From NCBI RefSeq assembly GCF_010093535.1, contig NW_022985164.1, positions 2,154,378-2,218,377 of the forward strand: a stretch of DNA of 64,000 bases, written 5' to 3'. Shown here piece after piece: positions 34,817-45,641 of the stretch (positions within the stretch are counted from its first letter, which is position 1; the number at the start of each line of letters is the position of its first letter). The position numbers were made by a program, and so were the translations under genes. Source of the DNA: Lindgomyces ingoldianus. Taxonomy: Eukaryota > Ascomycota > Dothideomycetes > Pleosporales > Lindgomycetaceae. The notes below the pieces were generated by a model. The model had not been told where the DNA came from. It saw only the letters and a list, made by a program, of their open reading frames with translations, and made no database searches.

Positions 34817-35243
34817 TGTGGGCAGATTCTGTGGAGAGAAAAGTGAGCTCGATGGCGTGCCGTACGCGTACCAACCAGAATCGTGGCGCTGCGCAGGCGA
34901 TTGCGGCGACGAGGGGAGTTGAAATATGGGTGTTGTTGCAATGTTGCAAGGTGTTTCCTCACAAACGGAAGGGATGACGAAAGGCTGCGGCGAGACGAGG
35001 GCCCGTCGCGGCGCCAAGCTAGCGGCCAGGCCGTCACGCTCGACCTTTCATTCAATCCACCACTCCACCCCCCATCCGCCTCTTCCAAGTACTCCCCGCG
35101 CTCCCCCGTCCACAACGCCTTGCTATCTGCGTCCAGCCCTGCCACTCACATCTAACTACCACCTCCCCGAGTCGCCTCCCCTCCCCCCTTCCCCCAACTT
35201 GGCTTTTCGATAGCCGCCGCGTCACCTATTTCCAGGCTCAAAC
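34817..35243. promoter_or_regulatory. Divergent promoter region, SAC1 (-) and RAB5-type GTPase (+)
   Basis: Compact 427-base spacer between two membrane-traffic genes transcribed away from each other. It contains C-rich tracts (35060-35190) on the GTPase side. Co-regulation is possible but cannot be shown from sequence. Confidence 0.5.
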
Positions 35244-36128
35244 ATGTCGGCAAGAATGCAGCAGGGCGGCCGGCCTGGAGGCACTCGGTTCGCTCAGTTC
35301 AAGCTGGTGCTGCTCGGTGTGTTCTCCTTCCCCCAATTCTCTAGCTATGCTGCCTTGGATTTTCTAACATGTCCTGCAGGTGAATCTGCCGTAGGAAAGG
35401 TCCGCCGATCCCACCTATCAAGGCTGCCATGATTGCAAAGCTAACGTCTCTCGCAGTCGTCGCTAGTACTGCGCTTTGTCAAAGTGAGTTGGGGGTATGG
35501 CATCCGCCGAAATCAGGGCTAAGTCACCGCTAGGACCAATTCGACGACTATCGGGAGTCCACCATTGGCGCCGCCTTCCTCACCCAGACCATCGCCCTCG
35601 ACGAATCCACCACGGTCAAATTTGAGATTTGGGATACTGCAGGCCAGGAACGGTACAAGTCGCTCGCGCCCATGTACTACAGGAATGCCAACTGTGCCGT
35701 TGTCGTCTACGACATCACCCAAGCTGTGAGGTTCCCTGTCCGTTTTGCGCTAGCATGGTTGCTAATATAGCCAACAGTCGTCTCTAGACAAGGCAAAAGC
35801 CTGGGTAAAGGAACTCCAGCGCCAGGCCAATGAGAACATCATTATCGCCCTCGCCGGTAACAAGCTCGATCTCGTCACCGAATCTCCTGATAAGCGCGCC
35901 ATCACAACGGCCGATGCCGAACAATACGCAAAGGAGGCTGGATTGCTGTTCTTCGAGACGTCTGCAAAAACCAGCGAGAATGTACGAGACCTATTCACTG
36001 CAATCGCGAAGAAGCTCCCCCTCGACCAAGCCGGTCCTCGAAACTTGAGGCCAGGCCAACAGCGACAGGGCGTCAATTTGAGGCCAGAGGCAAGAGAAAC
36101 ACAGGGACCGGGCGGCTGCAATTGCTAG
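35244..36128 (+). CDS. ypt5: RAB5-family small GTPase (Vps21/Ypt5-like)
   Basis: Five exons: 35244-35316, 35380-35399, 35457-35483, 35534-35725 and 35778-36128, giving 220 residues. RAB5 GTPases recruit effectors to early endosomes and drive their fusion. Nucleotide-binding motifs are GESAVGKSS (P-loop), DTAGQE (switch II), NKLD and ETSAK. The effector loop [10 protein letters not shown] is of RAB5 type rather than RAB7 or RAB11. The C-terminus ends in a double-cysteine prenylation signal, CNC. Two of the exons are only 20 and 27 bases and code the P-loop and the helix after it; all junctions were checked by frame and conserved sequence. Divergently placed to SAC1, another endomembrane gene. 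Confidence 0.95.
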
Positions 36129-36722
36129 ACGATTTGGCCATTTGCATATTTCAGTACTGCGTGCTTGGGGTGGGTAGAAGGTATATCTTAACGGGCTCTC
36201 GCTGGGAGGGCGTGGCGAATGATGTTTGGGGGCCGGCCAGTATCTTTTTCTCGCTATCAACCCTTTTTCCCGTAGGGCATATTACGGGCCTTTGGAGTAT
36301 GGGTTTGTCTTCTCTGTTGCTATCTTATCTGAAGAGCTGAGAATTCCAGGCTACTCGAGCCATTAAATTTTAATGATTCCTTGCCGGATTCCTTTCTCTA
36401 TTGTTCTTTTTTTTTTCTCATGTATACACCAACCGTAGCGAGGGTTTCATGTCACTAGAGCGTGTCTACTTATCAGTCTGTAAGGTCATTCCATTTCTAC
36501 AAGGAGATGAAATGATATCCGTAGAATTCCCTTCCTTTGCTTGGATGGCGTAAGTTCCTGACGTTGGAAGAAGTATGTACGGATTACAACGTCTGTTTTT
36601 CTAGTTGATTATTTTGCGTCGATTTCTTCGCCTGTGGTAGTACTCCATTCGATCCGATCCGACCCTTAGATGCCAAAACGCGGAATGATTGCTCCCATTT
36701 GCCCCCGCACCGCCATCATCGC
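36129..36722. other. Convergent intergenic region; no gene seen
   Basis: Between the RAB5-type gene and the first small secreted protein. Contains a T-rich run near 36405-36418. No repeat or RNA gene recognised. Confidence 0.4.
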
Positions 36723-37225
36723 TCAACCGCTCCCGGAATCAACTGTAAAAATCCAATCCTCGGTCCTCGAAAACACTTTGCCCTCCGCCGTCGTCGTCAC
36801 ATTTCCTCCCTCACCTTCTTTCCAATACGTCCCTTGTGTCGCGTACCCGATGAAATAATTTTGTCTACACATCGCAGTCAATATGGCCTGGGTTGAAAAT
36901 CTAGATCTGAGGGTAAAACTTACGCATCTATCCTCCACCCTCGCGTAATTTTCAGCTCGTTGCGCGTCAGTGTGAAATGAGAGCTGAAATTTCTGGGTTG
37001 GCAGGGCGTGTCTACATTGTAGATTGAATTGGCTGACGAAGGGATTTTGCAGTCAATAGAGAGAGCATAGGCGGGTCGGGGATCGACGAGGTGGAAGGAG
37101 ACACTGGATTGGGCGCCTTCGACTGCGCGGAAGTTGGAGACGGTGAGGGTGACGGTGGTTGGAGCTGGGGCTGCGAGGGAGAGGGGAAGGGCAGATAGGA
37201 GGATGGGGAGCAGGAGGGAGAACAT
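36723..37225 (-). CDS. Small secreted protein, paralogue 1
   Basis: Two exons, 37225-36924 and 36864-36723, give 147 residues. A clear signal peptide (about residues 1-18, ending SLAAPAP) is followed by a small domain with VSFHLVDPRP, a DC pair near residue 58 and PCQ near residue 75; the second exon adds ATQGTYW and NVTTTAEGKVFSR. It matches the gene at 38255-38831 along its length, including VSFH, DPRP, DC, KI-R, TYW and NVTT, and the intron sits at the same place. Only two cysteines remain in the mature protein, so at most one disulphide. No function is known to me. Small size, secretion and local duplication are compatible with an effector-like or wall-associated protein, which is inference. 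Confidence 0.75.
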
Positions 37226-38254
37226 AATGGGAAGAGATAGTGGGCGTTTTGTTTCGGTTGATTTGCTGGTGTGCTACGATGGATAATCGGAGACGATGAA
37301 TGACTTTGTGCGTGGCGAAACGGGGAGATATATGGTAGTTTCGTGGAGTTTGTCGGAAGTAGTCCAGATCGATCGAAATCATTCGCAATCCAAGTCGTCG
37401 CCAATTCTATCCTCTGTAACTTAAAAGAGCCGTGATCCGAAGCTTGTCTTATGCGTCTCCGCAAACAATGCAAGAGGCTGGGAGTTATGAAAAAGTCTCC
37501 CACAACCCACACAATCTTTCCAATGTCTGCCTTGCCCTGCCCTGGCCCTCCTGTCTTTGCAATGCCTCAGCGGCACACCCGAATCCTAGGGCGTAAATAA
37601 GTCGAAAGAAGGCAGTGAAGGCAGTCCTAGGCGTTGGTGTTTGAAAATGAATCGTAGGATGAGTAGCCTACAGCCTAAGGCGGCGGTTACAGATGTTATT
37701 TTCGTAAAGTGGAAGAGGCGTAGTTGGAAGGAGAGCTCGTCGTGTTGGAAGTCGCGATGGGAAGACCTCTGATGCGAAGAGCAAGAGGTTGGCAAACGAC
37801 AGCTTTTCAGAAGTCGCTCGTGGTAAGTATTAATGGATGAAGACAGACTCCTCGAAGAATTATGCCATAACCAGCGCAAACGAACAAACAAACCCCCTCT
37901 TTATATGCATGTATCCAAAGCCTTCAGGATAGATGTCATTCCATGATCGCTAGCTGCATCGGCGCTAAACGCCCTAGATCAGGCAGTTTGATCTACGGGG
38001 TTGGCGGCGCAGCAGGGGAAAACAATAAGCACGAACAAGTGCTCGGGCGAGATGGACGTGTTACGATACTAGGAGAGGTGCACGAATGTCATGTGGTGTG
38101 GTGGTGCCACGTCAAGTTGTGTTGCAGAATCAATTGTTTAGCTATGAACGGGTACGGGTACCAGGACGCTATTAATATTTCAGGCTGCCGCGGGCGGTGA
38201 ACGAAAGAAGTAAAGAGGTAAGACAACCATTAACTCTGCTCTGATTGCCATGGT
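37226..38254. other. Spacer between the two secreted paralogues
   Basis: About 1.0 kb. It contains the promoter of paralogue 1 and the 3' end of paralogue 2, both on the minus strand. Short open frames here show no family signal. Confidence 0.4.
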
Positions 38255-38831
38255 CTACGCGATGATCTGGTTGATAGGAAAATCCCAATTCCTGGATCGC
38301 GCGTAGAACTTGCCAACACGGCTTGTGGTCACATTCGCGCATGATCCGATCAAGGTAGATTCGGCCCAATATGTATCTTGTTTGGTGAGTCCCACTGCAT
38401 ACGACTTACTATCCAAAAAGTTAACATCACATCAGAGTTATCGGGAATTGCACCTACGGATCATTTGGGTCCTGCAAAAAAGGCCTCCGGATCTTCATAA
38501 AGTCTTCATCCAGCCAGAATGCGATTCCATCACCGCCTTCGCAGGGCCAGTACCCTTCGAGGTATATGGATGGATAAGCAGTGTCGGTAACGAAGATGCA
38601 GTCCACTTCAGCGTGATATTGCGGCCGTGGGTCTTGGACGTGGAACGAGACATAGCTTGGAATGTTTGAGCTTGAACTGATGAACGCGCCGAAGTCAGTT
38701 ACATGTAGTGTGGGAATCTCGGGTAATGAAGCAGTTGTGGTGGTGTAACCGCGAGGCTGGATAACTGGGTTTGGAAAGGTGGATGCAAGGGAGGGAAGAA
38801 GGGGTAGGAAGAGAATAGAGACAAATCGCAT
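38255..38831 (-). CDS. Small secreted protein, paralogue 2
   Basis: Two exons, 38831-38458 and 38408-38255, give 175 residues. A signal peptide covers about residues 1-17 (ending SLAST). The mature part has YVSFHVQDPRP, VDCIF, WPCEGG, then across the intron AVGLTKQDTYW, SCANVTTS and RSRNWDF. Unspliced, the frame would stop at 38454 after QDPNDP. The downstream exon was recognised because it continues in frame and aligns with exon 2 of paralogue 1 (TYW, NVTT, then a basic-aromatic stretch). Three cysteines in the mature protein. The pair arose by a local tandem duplication and has diverged strongly, with roughly one in three residues still shared. Function unknown. Confidence 0.75.
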
Positions 38832-39397
38832 CTTGGTGAGTGGAGTGGGATACGGAGGATGTATCCACGTATACGAGCAAAGGTGGCTTGGTACAGAATC
38901 GAGAAGGACGAAAGACTTCTCTTAATACTTATATAGATACTACAGTAGTGTGAGAAAGGGCATAGTGCACATTCTAGTGTATCCGCTCTTGCATTGTAGC
39001 ATTAGGTTTGAACAATTGTTCGGGCTGCCATTATTGCTGGTGGTTCACATCCGTCGTGGTGTAGTTGACCCAATGCCAATGAGCAAATGAATGAGTTCGA
39101 ACAGAGTATTCAAGGATCTCTTGGATACTTGAACACGGCAATGCCAAGATGGCATATGTAGAATCCCGGTCCCAAGTGCAACATTTCGTGTCGATCACTG
39201 GCGGCAAGGCACAGTTCCATCGTCGGCAAGATGGGCCGTACCATTCGGGTGATAGTGAAAGACTTGAGAGAAGGCCAGGTATAGTGTGACTATCCTCGTG
39301 CTCAGCTGTCGTTGAGCATGCTTTGGTGTGGAGAAAGAGTTGTTGAGGGACATGGGAAGGTGAGGCTGGAGGAATGGGCAGACTGCACTAGGCCAAA

Positions 39398-39804
39398 TCA
39401 GTCTTCTCTGACCTTGACAATGGGTCCTGGGTACCATGCAACTGCTTTGAGTCCATCAGCCTTCCCTTTCACGTCTTGTACTCTATTTGTACTTCAACGA
39501 CTTACCATCGATGATGTTAAGATCCTCGGATATCGAGGTCAATAAGTTTTTGTACTCTTGTTTCACGGTTGCTCCACCAGCTTGTTCACCGCCTCCGATC
39601 GCACCTTGTACGCTGCCGTCTATCGCCTGGAGCATGACATCAAGCTCAGAGTTCGATGTTGCATTCGATCTGCTAATCAACCACTTTGTATCAATTATCA
39701 TCTGAGCCTTCGGTTCGATCAAACGTTCGATTACTCCTAGCGCCTCTCCATCAGCTACCTTTGATCCACTTGATGTATTCTATCGAGTTCATCGGGTTGC
39801 CCAT
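39398..39804 (-). pseudogene. Possible small gene with a frame break
   Basis: On the minus strand a frame codes DGEALGVIERLIEPKAQ, then GSVQGAIGGGEQAGG and LTSISEDLNIID. A strong donor (gtaagt, 39505) and an acceptor at 39445-39446 join it in frame to AVAWYPGPIVKVRED and a stop at 39398. Upstream an ATG at 39804 opens MGNPMNSIEYIKWIK, but that frame stops where the second begins, so the two parts differ by one base of phase. Either there is a frameshift or an unseen intron or other start. The 3' splice and smooth protein sequence suggest a real but possibly broken gene of about 115 residues. No homologue recognised. Confidence 0.35.
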
Positions 39805-40783
39805 AACCGCTGCCTCTTAGCTCCAAAATACTTAAACACTCGGGAAGCTTCCGGGAACCACGCCAGTTAATTTGCGGCAATTGACGATTATTAGATTCTT
39901 TGAATTTATTCACACTGATTGCGGCAATCGAGCATGAGGTTCACATTTCATGCAGCAGGAATCTTCCATGTCAGAGGCCACCTCCAGCATGTGCAAAATT
40001 GGGTCGTCATCGCGTTGCTTCCTGATGGTACCTCTTCTCTGCGTTACAATCTGTGAAACTTTTGGCACCAGAGGCATGAGGAGATGGATTGATTGCTAGA
40101 GGAGGGTAACTAAGGGTGCCACTAGGTTAGGCAGCAGCAGGTGAAAGTAGTATCAGGTGACTAGAGCTTGGAGAGCTTTGTAACTGCAAACACAATCTAA
40201 CGGCTTTCAACCTACCTAAATATAAAATGCCCCTTCCTCGGCTGCAAGACACCCGTCGTGCTGAAAAAAATAATAGGTACTCTAGCTTTAGGCAACTTAA
40301 ACTCTGTATGGATTGTGTGCTATTGCCACTTCTAAACATTTGAAGTCTCTCTTACCTAGAAAATTACATTTGCGTTGTCGCCCTTGAGAAAGAATTGCAT
40401 AGTGCCCCTTTTAAGCGTAACGTAATTTCTTTACTACAGCACTACTATTAAGCTCTAATAATTTTTAATACTAAGAGAAAGATCTGATCTAAGCTTTCAA
40501 GCCTCAGTTGCTATAAGGCTAGAAATATATTATTGACCTTGTGACTGCCACAGCGTGCAAATTCGTGCTGGAGTTGCTGTGCAGATTAGTACCTCTTGTT
40601 AAGGCAGCTACGGATCCTAGCAGATGTAAAATAACCCCACACATTCTACATAATATTTACTGTGTAATTCACTTGCTTTATGCAAATCTAGCCTGTAGTC
40701 TGTCAAGCCTGCGACTGTGAGGGGCCTTGGTAAGCCGAGCCTTTCGATCTAACTTACCATGCCTCTAGTCAACCAACTCAAAT

Positions 40784-40856
40784 CTCTGAAACAGCTACAG
40801 AACTCTAAAAGGGTGTGGCCAGAGCGGCAAGGCCATCCTCCCTGCTAATGGTAGCG
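40784..40856 (+). repeat. Dispersed GAGCGG repeat, copy 1
   Basis: Contains caaccaactcaaatctctga then, after a gap, gccagagcggcaaggccatc and ctccctgctaatgg. The same order of blocks occurs at 47561-47654. It lies in AT-rich gene-free DNA. Confidence 0.6.
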
Positions 40857-43070
40857 ATTCGTCTTCTTCTTTGCGCAGATTCCTACTAACACCTTAACCA
40901 GATACAACTCCCCTAGGCACAGTTTCACATAGTTTTCTACAGTATGGCGGGTTTGGTTCCCTGTTCTCGTACAACTGCTAGTGCACGACTTTCGGCACAG
41001 CAGAGAGCCTGCGGTAGGTTAGGCTAAAATGGGATACGCCGGCAATTAAGGGTATGCAGGTCCAGTTATGTACCCTACAGGATGAGAATGAAGCCCACTA
41101 TCTTCACACCGACCACTTATTGACTTCGAAGAAATACTATATAGTCTAGGTGATTTTCCCCTTTTTCTCCAGACAAGGTATCTATGCAAATAATAAACTA
41201 GATAGAATAGGATCTCGGCGAAAGGTGGGACGCAAAAAGAAATGTAGAAGGGAAGAGCGAGAAATAATTTTAGGATCTCCGAACACTGTTTCCAGAGGTG
41301 ACAAACAGTAGCAAGGTATGGCCTTGTTTGGCGGCACTAACTCAGTCCTAGCAACATTCGAGATCGAACATGAAATAAAAACCCCATTTCTTAATGTTCT
41401 TGCACATTGCCCAGAAAGCAGCGATATTCGATGTCACGATTCGATTGTAGGTAAAATGTTCAAACTTTTCGCTTCATTCTACGCCTATAAGTAATTTCTA
41501 CGCAAATCGAGTGGAAATAGAGTTACGCTAAAGAGGCCAGGACCTACTCTCGCAAACAGAGTTTACTGTTAACCAGTTTCGTCCTTGCTTCCCAAACCAA
41601 GTTCTCCCAGAACTAGAGAGTCCTACTACAAGTAATTCTACAGCACGAGCGAAAAAACCTTCCGAAATCCCTGTTCAGGTCGCCAATCTAGGGAATTGCT
41701 CACTTATGTTCGGCAACATCTGCATTAGAAAGCAATAGAAAACGCTAACGTCTTGTCAATTCTGCTGCACTCATCACTTCAACCCCTGTGAGCGACCTAC
41801 GATCTATAAACCTCACCGATTCATTCTCTCGCGCCATGATCTAGCCCCAAGAGAAACTGAGCAGATCCTTCGTAGATTACAAGCAGATCTGTTAACAATA
41901 ATGTCCGACATGAATACTACCGTAATCGAAATTTATCTGCACCCAGAAGCATGACAGATTGAACTGAACTATCTAGTTAAGTCCTGGAGGATGTCCAATC
42001 CAAGTGAAACTGGATAGCGCACACTCCGGCCTGGCGCGAGTTGTTTTGTTCACGAAGAGCTAGAAATGGTAGGTTAAAGAGTCTTTATGCTGAACATGGC
42101 TGTTCTCTTCTTCTTTTATACACCCACAACCATGAACTGCTTGAACGAATCGACTAGTAGCTTCTCAGAGAGGATGAGATTAATAGAATAGGAACACGAC
42201 AACTATCAGTTCTTTTAATATTGTGAATTGGCTTCAAGGATATTTATGCATGTCCCATGAATCGTGCATTTATCCCTCAAACAATTCTAGTTCGGCTTGT
42301 ATCTTCTCCAACCCTAATCTAAGCACAACTCCGTTTGGGGTGAGTTTACCTGCTAGGATATAATGGCAACATGCTCAGTGTATCTAAAACAGGCTAGGCC
42401 CTCAATCTGTTGGGCACCCAAGGAGAAGAAGTCAATGAAGGTGCCAAATGTGTGGGGGTAGTGGCTCTCATTTCGTTGCACAATGTTTGTTGCATCTTAC
42501 TTAATATGGGATATGGTAGGGAGGTATTTAAGGGAGGTGGGTTTGGATGATCTGTAACACTACGATGGGTTGCCCAATCAGCCTTGAGCTTGGCACCTCA
42601 TCAACTGTGTCAATCATAGCTCCTTGGACCCTCAGTCCACAATATATCACTTCTTTCAAAACTCAGGCCCACTGCAAGGCTACATAATCGAAGAAGCATG
42701 TTGATTGTAGTTGATGCTAACAGGCGATACATTTGCGGGGTTACGAGAAGGGCTAGTGAAAGTTTAGAAACGCTCCGATTTGAGTCTAGCATTTTTGATT
42801 GCAGTGCGTTTTGTGTACTTGAAACGTGGATATGCCATCCCCTGTTTCGGTTCTCAAAAGGCTGACACCATTCAACCATGGTGAGCGCCATCTCGCTTGA
42901 CCTGGACCATTAGAGGTGCCACCAGACCGCACAGCCACGCAGGAACCGCCGACTTGGCTGAGCAGCTCAGCTACGTTGGGTGCGCTTCCTTTCTCCTTCC
43001 TCAACAATCAGCACTTATGTAGGACGACTTCCCATTCCAATGTGCCAGTTCTGACTACGGAGTACTTGAA

Positions 43071-44129
43071 ATGTCACCGTTTCTACAACCTCGCTTTTCC
43101 AACAAAACAATGAAGGCTAATAGAAAGCCAACGCCGGAGTGTATTGTCCGTTCCGATACAGAAATGGAACTGGCAGCGCAACTTGTAACTAAACCTCGCC
43201 GACTCTTTGTTTCCGCCGTGCTGGACTGGATTCTCAAGACTTTAGGTGCAATTTCCGCTGTGATATTTGGAATTTGGGCGCCAATCACCTACTATACCAG
43301 TGTCAAATGGAACACGAGTAATGATGAGAGTCAAAGGCAGCTGCTAGAGGCGATCACGATGCAAGAACTAATGACAAGAGCCCTTCTAGATGAGATCCAA
43401 AAGATGAATGCAGTTCAATCGAGACTGTATGAAGAGATGGCAGGTGTAAGGGCGATGGTAGAGAATGTTGGGGAGCTAAAAGCGTGGGAATTTTGTTCTC
43501 AGGACTCAAATTTTAGTGCGCAGGAGCTTTGCCACATTCCAGACAGCCTATACCTAATGGATACCATTCTACAACATCTAAAAAACCAGACCGCACGTCC
43601 GAAACAATCTTCCACTACCTCTCCAGGGTCGTTGACTTCGTCATCATTGTCCGATCTAAGCCACATGTTGGACCTTACTCCTTCGCCCCTTCCAACCACC
43701 ACCGTTCCGGAGGCCGTGTCTAGCGGCCTGGTAGTAGCAGACTACCAAGCCTGGGCGGACTGGTCCGGAGGTAATTGGGTCGCCAGCAGATTGGTGACTG
43801 AACCACCGCCTCCCTTGTCAGGACGGTTTAATATCTCGACAACATCAGCACCCTATTCATTGCATTCAGTTTCGATAAATGGTGATGCAACGTTTCTCAG
43901 GCCCAATCCTGGTTACCAACGATCCCAAATCGAGACGATGAATGTTACGACTACTTGTTACGGATCAGTTGTTTTGATCATAGCTACATTACTCGTGATG
44001 AGTCCTAAAATTTCGGATTGGGGAAAATCAGGAAGCGCTCCGGGAATGAGATTATGTGCTGGCGCTTTGTCGGCAGCTGTGGGGGCTCTATGCATGATTT
44101 ATCTGATGTTTTTATTAGACTTGTACTGA
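43071..44129 (+). CDS. Uncharacterised membrane coiled-coil protein, GIWAP/WEFC family (copy C)
   Basis: A single open frame of 352 codons; ATG 43110 is an alternative start 13 residues in. Order: polar N-terminus (1-45); helix (about 48-72) with LDWILK and FGIWAP; TSNDESQ (82-88); coiled coil (about 88-135); KAWEFC (137-142); Ser/Thr-rich region (175-215) with a Trp-rich DYQAWADWSGGNW segment; then two hydrophobic helices at about 296-312 and 324-350. The first 145 residues match copy B at 26811-28088 (DW, K, G, AV, FGIWAP, N-SND, Q, WEFC). The C-terminal halves differ, one against two terminal helices. A further hydrophobic stretch is open in another frame at 44135-44281, so the 3' end may be longer by splicing. 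Function unknown. Confidence 0.7.
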   Translation: MSPFLQPRFSNKTMKANRKPTPECIVRSDTEMELAAQLVTKPRRLFVSAVLDWILKTLGAISAVIFGIWAPITYYTSVKWNTSNDESQRQLLEAITMQELMTRALLDEIQKMNAVQSRLYEEMAGVRAMVENVGELKAWEFCSQDSNFSAQELCHIPDSLYLMDTILQHLKNQTARPKQSSTTSPGSLTSSSLSDLSHMLDLTPSPLPTTTVPEAVSSGLVVADYQAWADWSGGNWVASRLVTEPPPPLSGRFNISTTSAPYSLHSVSINGDATFLRPNPGYQRSQIETMNVTTTCYGSVVLIIATLLVMSPKISDWGKSGSAPGMRLCAGALSAAVGALCMIYLMFLLDLY

Positions 44130-44892
44130 GGATTCCAATCATTTTTCTAAACTGGGGTACCGAGGGAGCATTTCTCGAGGGTTTCCCTGGGACTATAGTC
44201 GTACTTTGTGGACTGGTGTACATCGTTGAATTATTCTCACCCATTTACAGCATGCCATTTCATATCAGGAAACAAGGCTAGGAAAAGTCTATCCATTAAG
44301 CGTCTTGCTAGAAGCAGGGTGTATAGTAATAGATTACATATGACAAGGAGAACTTGATATGGAGCCGCTTGGAAAGTATGATACGAGTGAACGAAAGATA
44401 GCAGTTTCCGTTGATTTCTGCCCTCATCTTATTGGTACGGAACTTTGTACAAGAGGCGACTTGCGAATACCGGCTGATCACAGGTCAAACTTAGCCTAGA
44501 GTTAGTCCAGACATTCGACGCACATATAGCTCTTTTCTGCTGCTTCCCTGAAGCCTCGGGATCCTTTTGTCCAGCGAAGGTGTATGAGGGTTAGTGTAAC
44601 GGATACGTATCAGCAACGATGTCTTGCAATGTATAAAGTTCTAATCTAAGAAAGACAGCTGCTTGCAGAAGTGGCAACGTTGGAGCCGGGTAGAGTTTTT
44701 TCTTCCTCGAGTGGCTGAGGGAAGTTCTCATCCATCCGTCTCTTGACATAATTCTCCTAAATCTTCGGCTTAACTTCCATAAACCTAGGGAAGCACCAGC
44801 TAACGAGCCCTTCAAACTGCATTCACCACCACAACAGCCTCCTGAAACACCATCTAACCAACGACAAAAAACTTCCAGCCCTCGTCCAGCGG
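44130..44892. other. Intergenic region after copy C, with a dispersed repeat copy
   Basis: A frame at 44135-44281 codes one more hydrophobic helix (IVVLCGLVYIVELFSP) but could not be spliced cleanly to copy C. A dispersed repeat copy lies at 44275-44322. The frame on the minus strand at 44591-45043 has no convincing features. Confidence 0.4.
44275..44322 (+). repeat. Dispersed repeat R2, copy 1
   Basis: agtctatccattaagcgtct followed by tgctagaagcaggg resembles sequences at 54100-54158 and 58373-58431. It is the most diverged of the three. Confidence 0.4.
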
Positions 44893-45040
44893 CTACAAAT
44901 AGATATAACCGCACGCTAAAAAGCTGTGAGAGCTCTTTCGCCCACAGAAACGGCCAAAAGTGGCCGTTTCGAGAGGTTCTTTCATGCAGCGGACGCCAGG
45001 GGATGATGTGCTGTACTGATGCATGGTTCGCAAGATTAAA

Positions 45041-45613
45041 CAAATACTAAACGTAAACGGCTGCCTTACCGCAGTAATCGAGTCGGGGATGTCGGTGGTG
45101 CCATCGGTGTGAGGCGCTTGTTGCGATCTGGGGTTGGCGATGTTATTGGAATCGTGGGTGTTGTTGGCGTGAATACATATCACTTCTGAATTGCTGTTGA
45201 GTGGACGGAGAATTTCAAGGAAATTGCTGCCAAGTCTGAGCCATAGCAAAGGATATGAAGCAATAGCGATAAGCGTAGCAATAAAAGTTATGGAGACTTC
45301 CCAGGACCGGTAAAAGCCGGAAAGAGAATCTTACAGATTTGGGATTCCTAATCCCATTTGCTGGATAACGTTAGAGAAGATAAGAACTGGTATTTTCTTT
45401 AAATAATAGTCGTGAAGTTTATACCTTGCACTCAAAGGCGATAATGTTAAATATGAGAGTTCCAGCAGTTAATGATTTTAGGGTGGTCGATCGCACAAAA
45501 TCTCCGATATTGTCAAGCTTTTGCCAGGTGCCGTGCCAAGTCTCTCGGATTTGATGATACAACCAATTCCCAAAACAATGTCTCCGTAGATGTTCCTTGG
45601 GCGCCCACCACAA
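45041..45613 (-). CDS. Doubtful spliced gene with one or two membrane helices
   Basis: Minus-strand frame at 45613-45422 codes a Trp- and His-rich segment (HQIRETWHGTWQKLDNIGDF) then a hydrophobic stretch (LTAGTLIFNIIAFECK) before a gtataa donor. A short exon (QMGLGIPNL, near 45340-45366) and a further frame with a second hydrophobic stretch (ITFIATLIAIASYPLLW) then an Asn-rich tail could follow by splicing. No ATG starts the first frame and the exon chain is uncertain. No homologue recognised. It may be a gene with unseen upstream exons, a remnant, or chance. Confidence 0.22.
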
Positions 45614-45641
45614 CCTACGGCTGAAAAGTTGAATGTAGTGA

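Larger units (their letters stand above)
38832..43070. other. 4.2 kb gene-poor, AT-rich region with degraded repeats
   Basis: From about 40.1 to 42.6 kb both strands are rich in TA and stop codons, with no open frame of note, as expected for decayed transposon sequence. It contains one copy of the GAGCGG repeat (40784-40856). The only gene-like trace is on the minus strand at 39398-39804. No tRNA or CRISPR-like array is seen. Confidence 0.5.
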
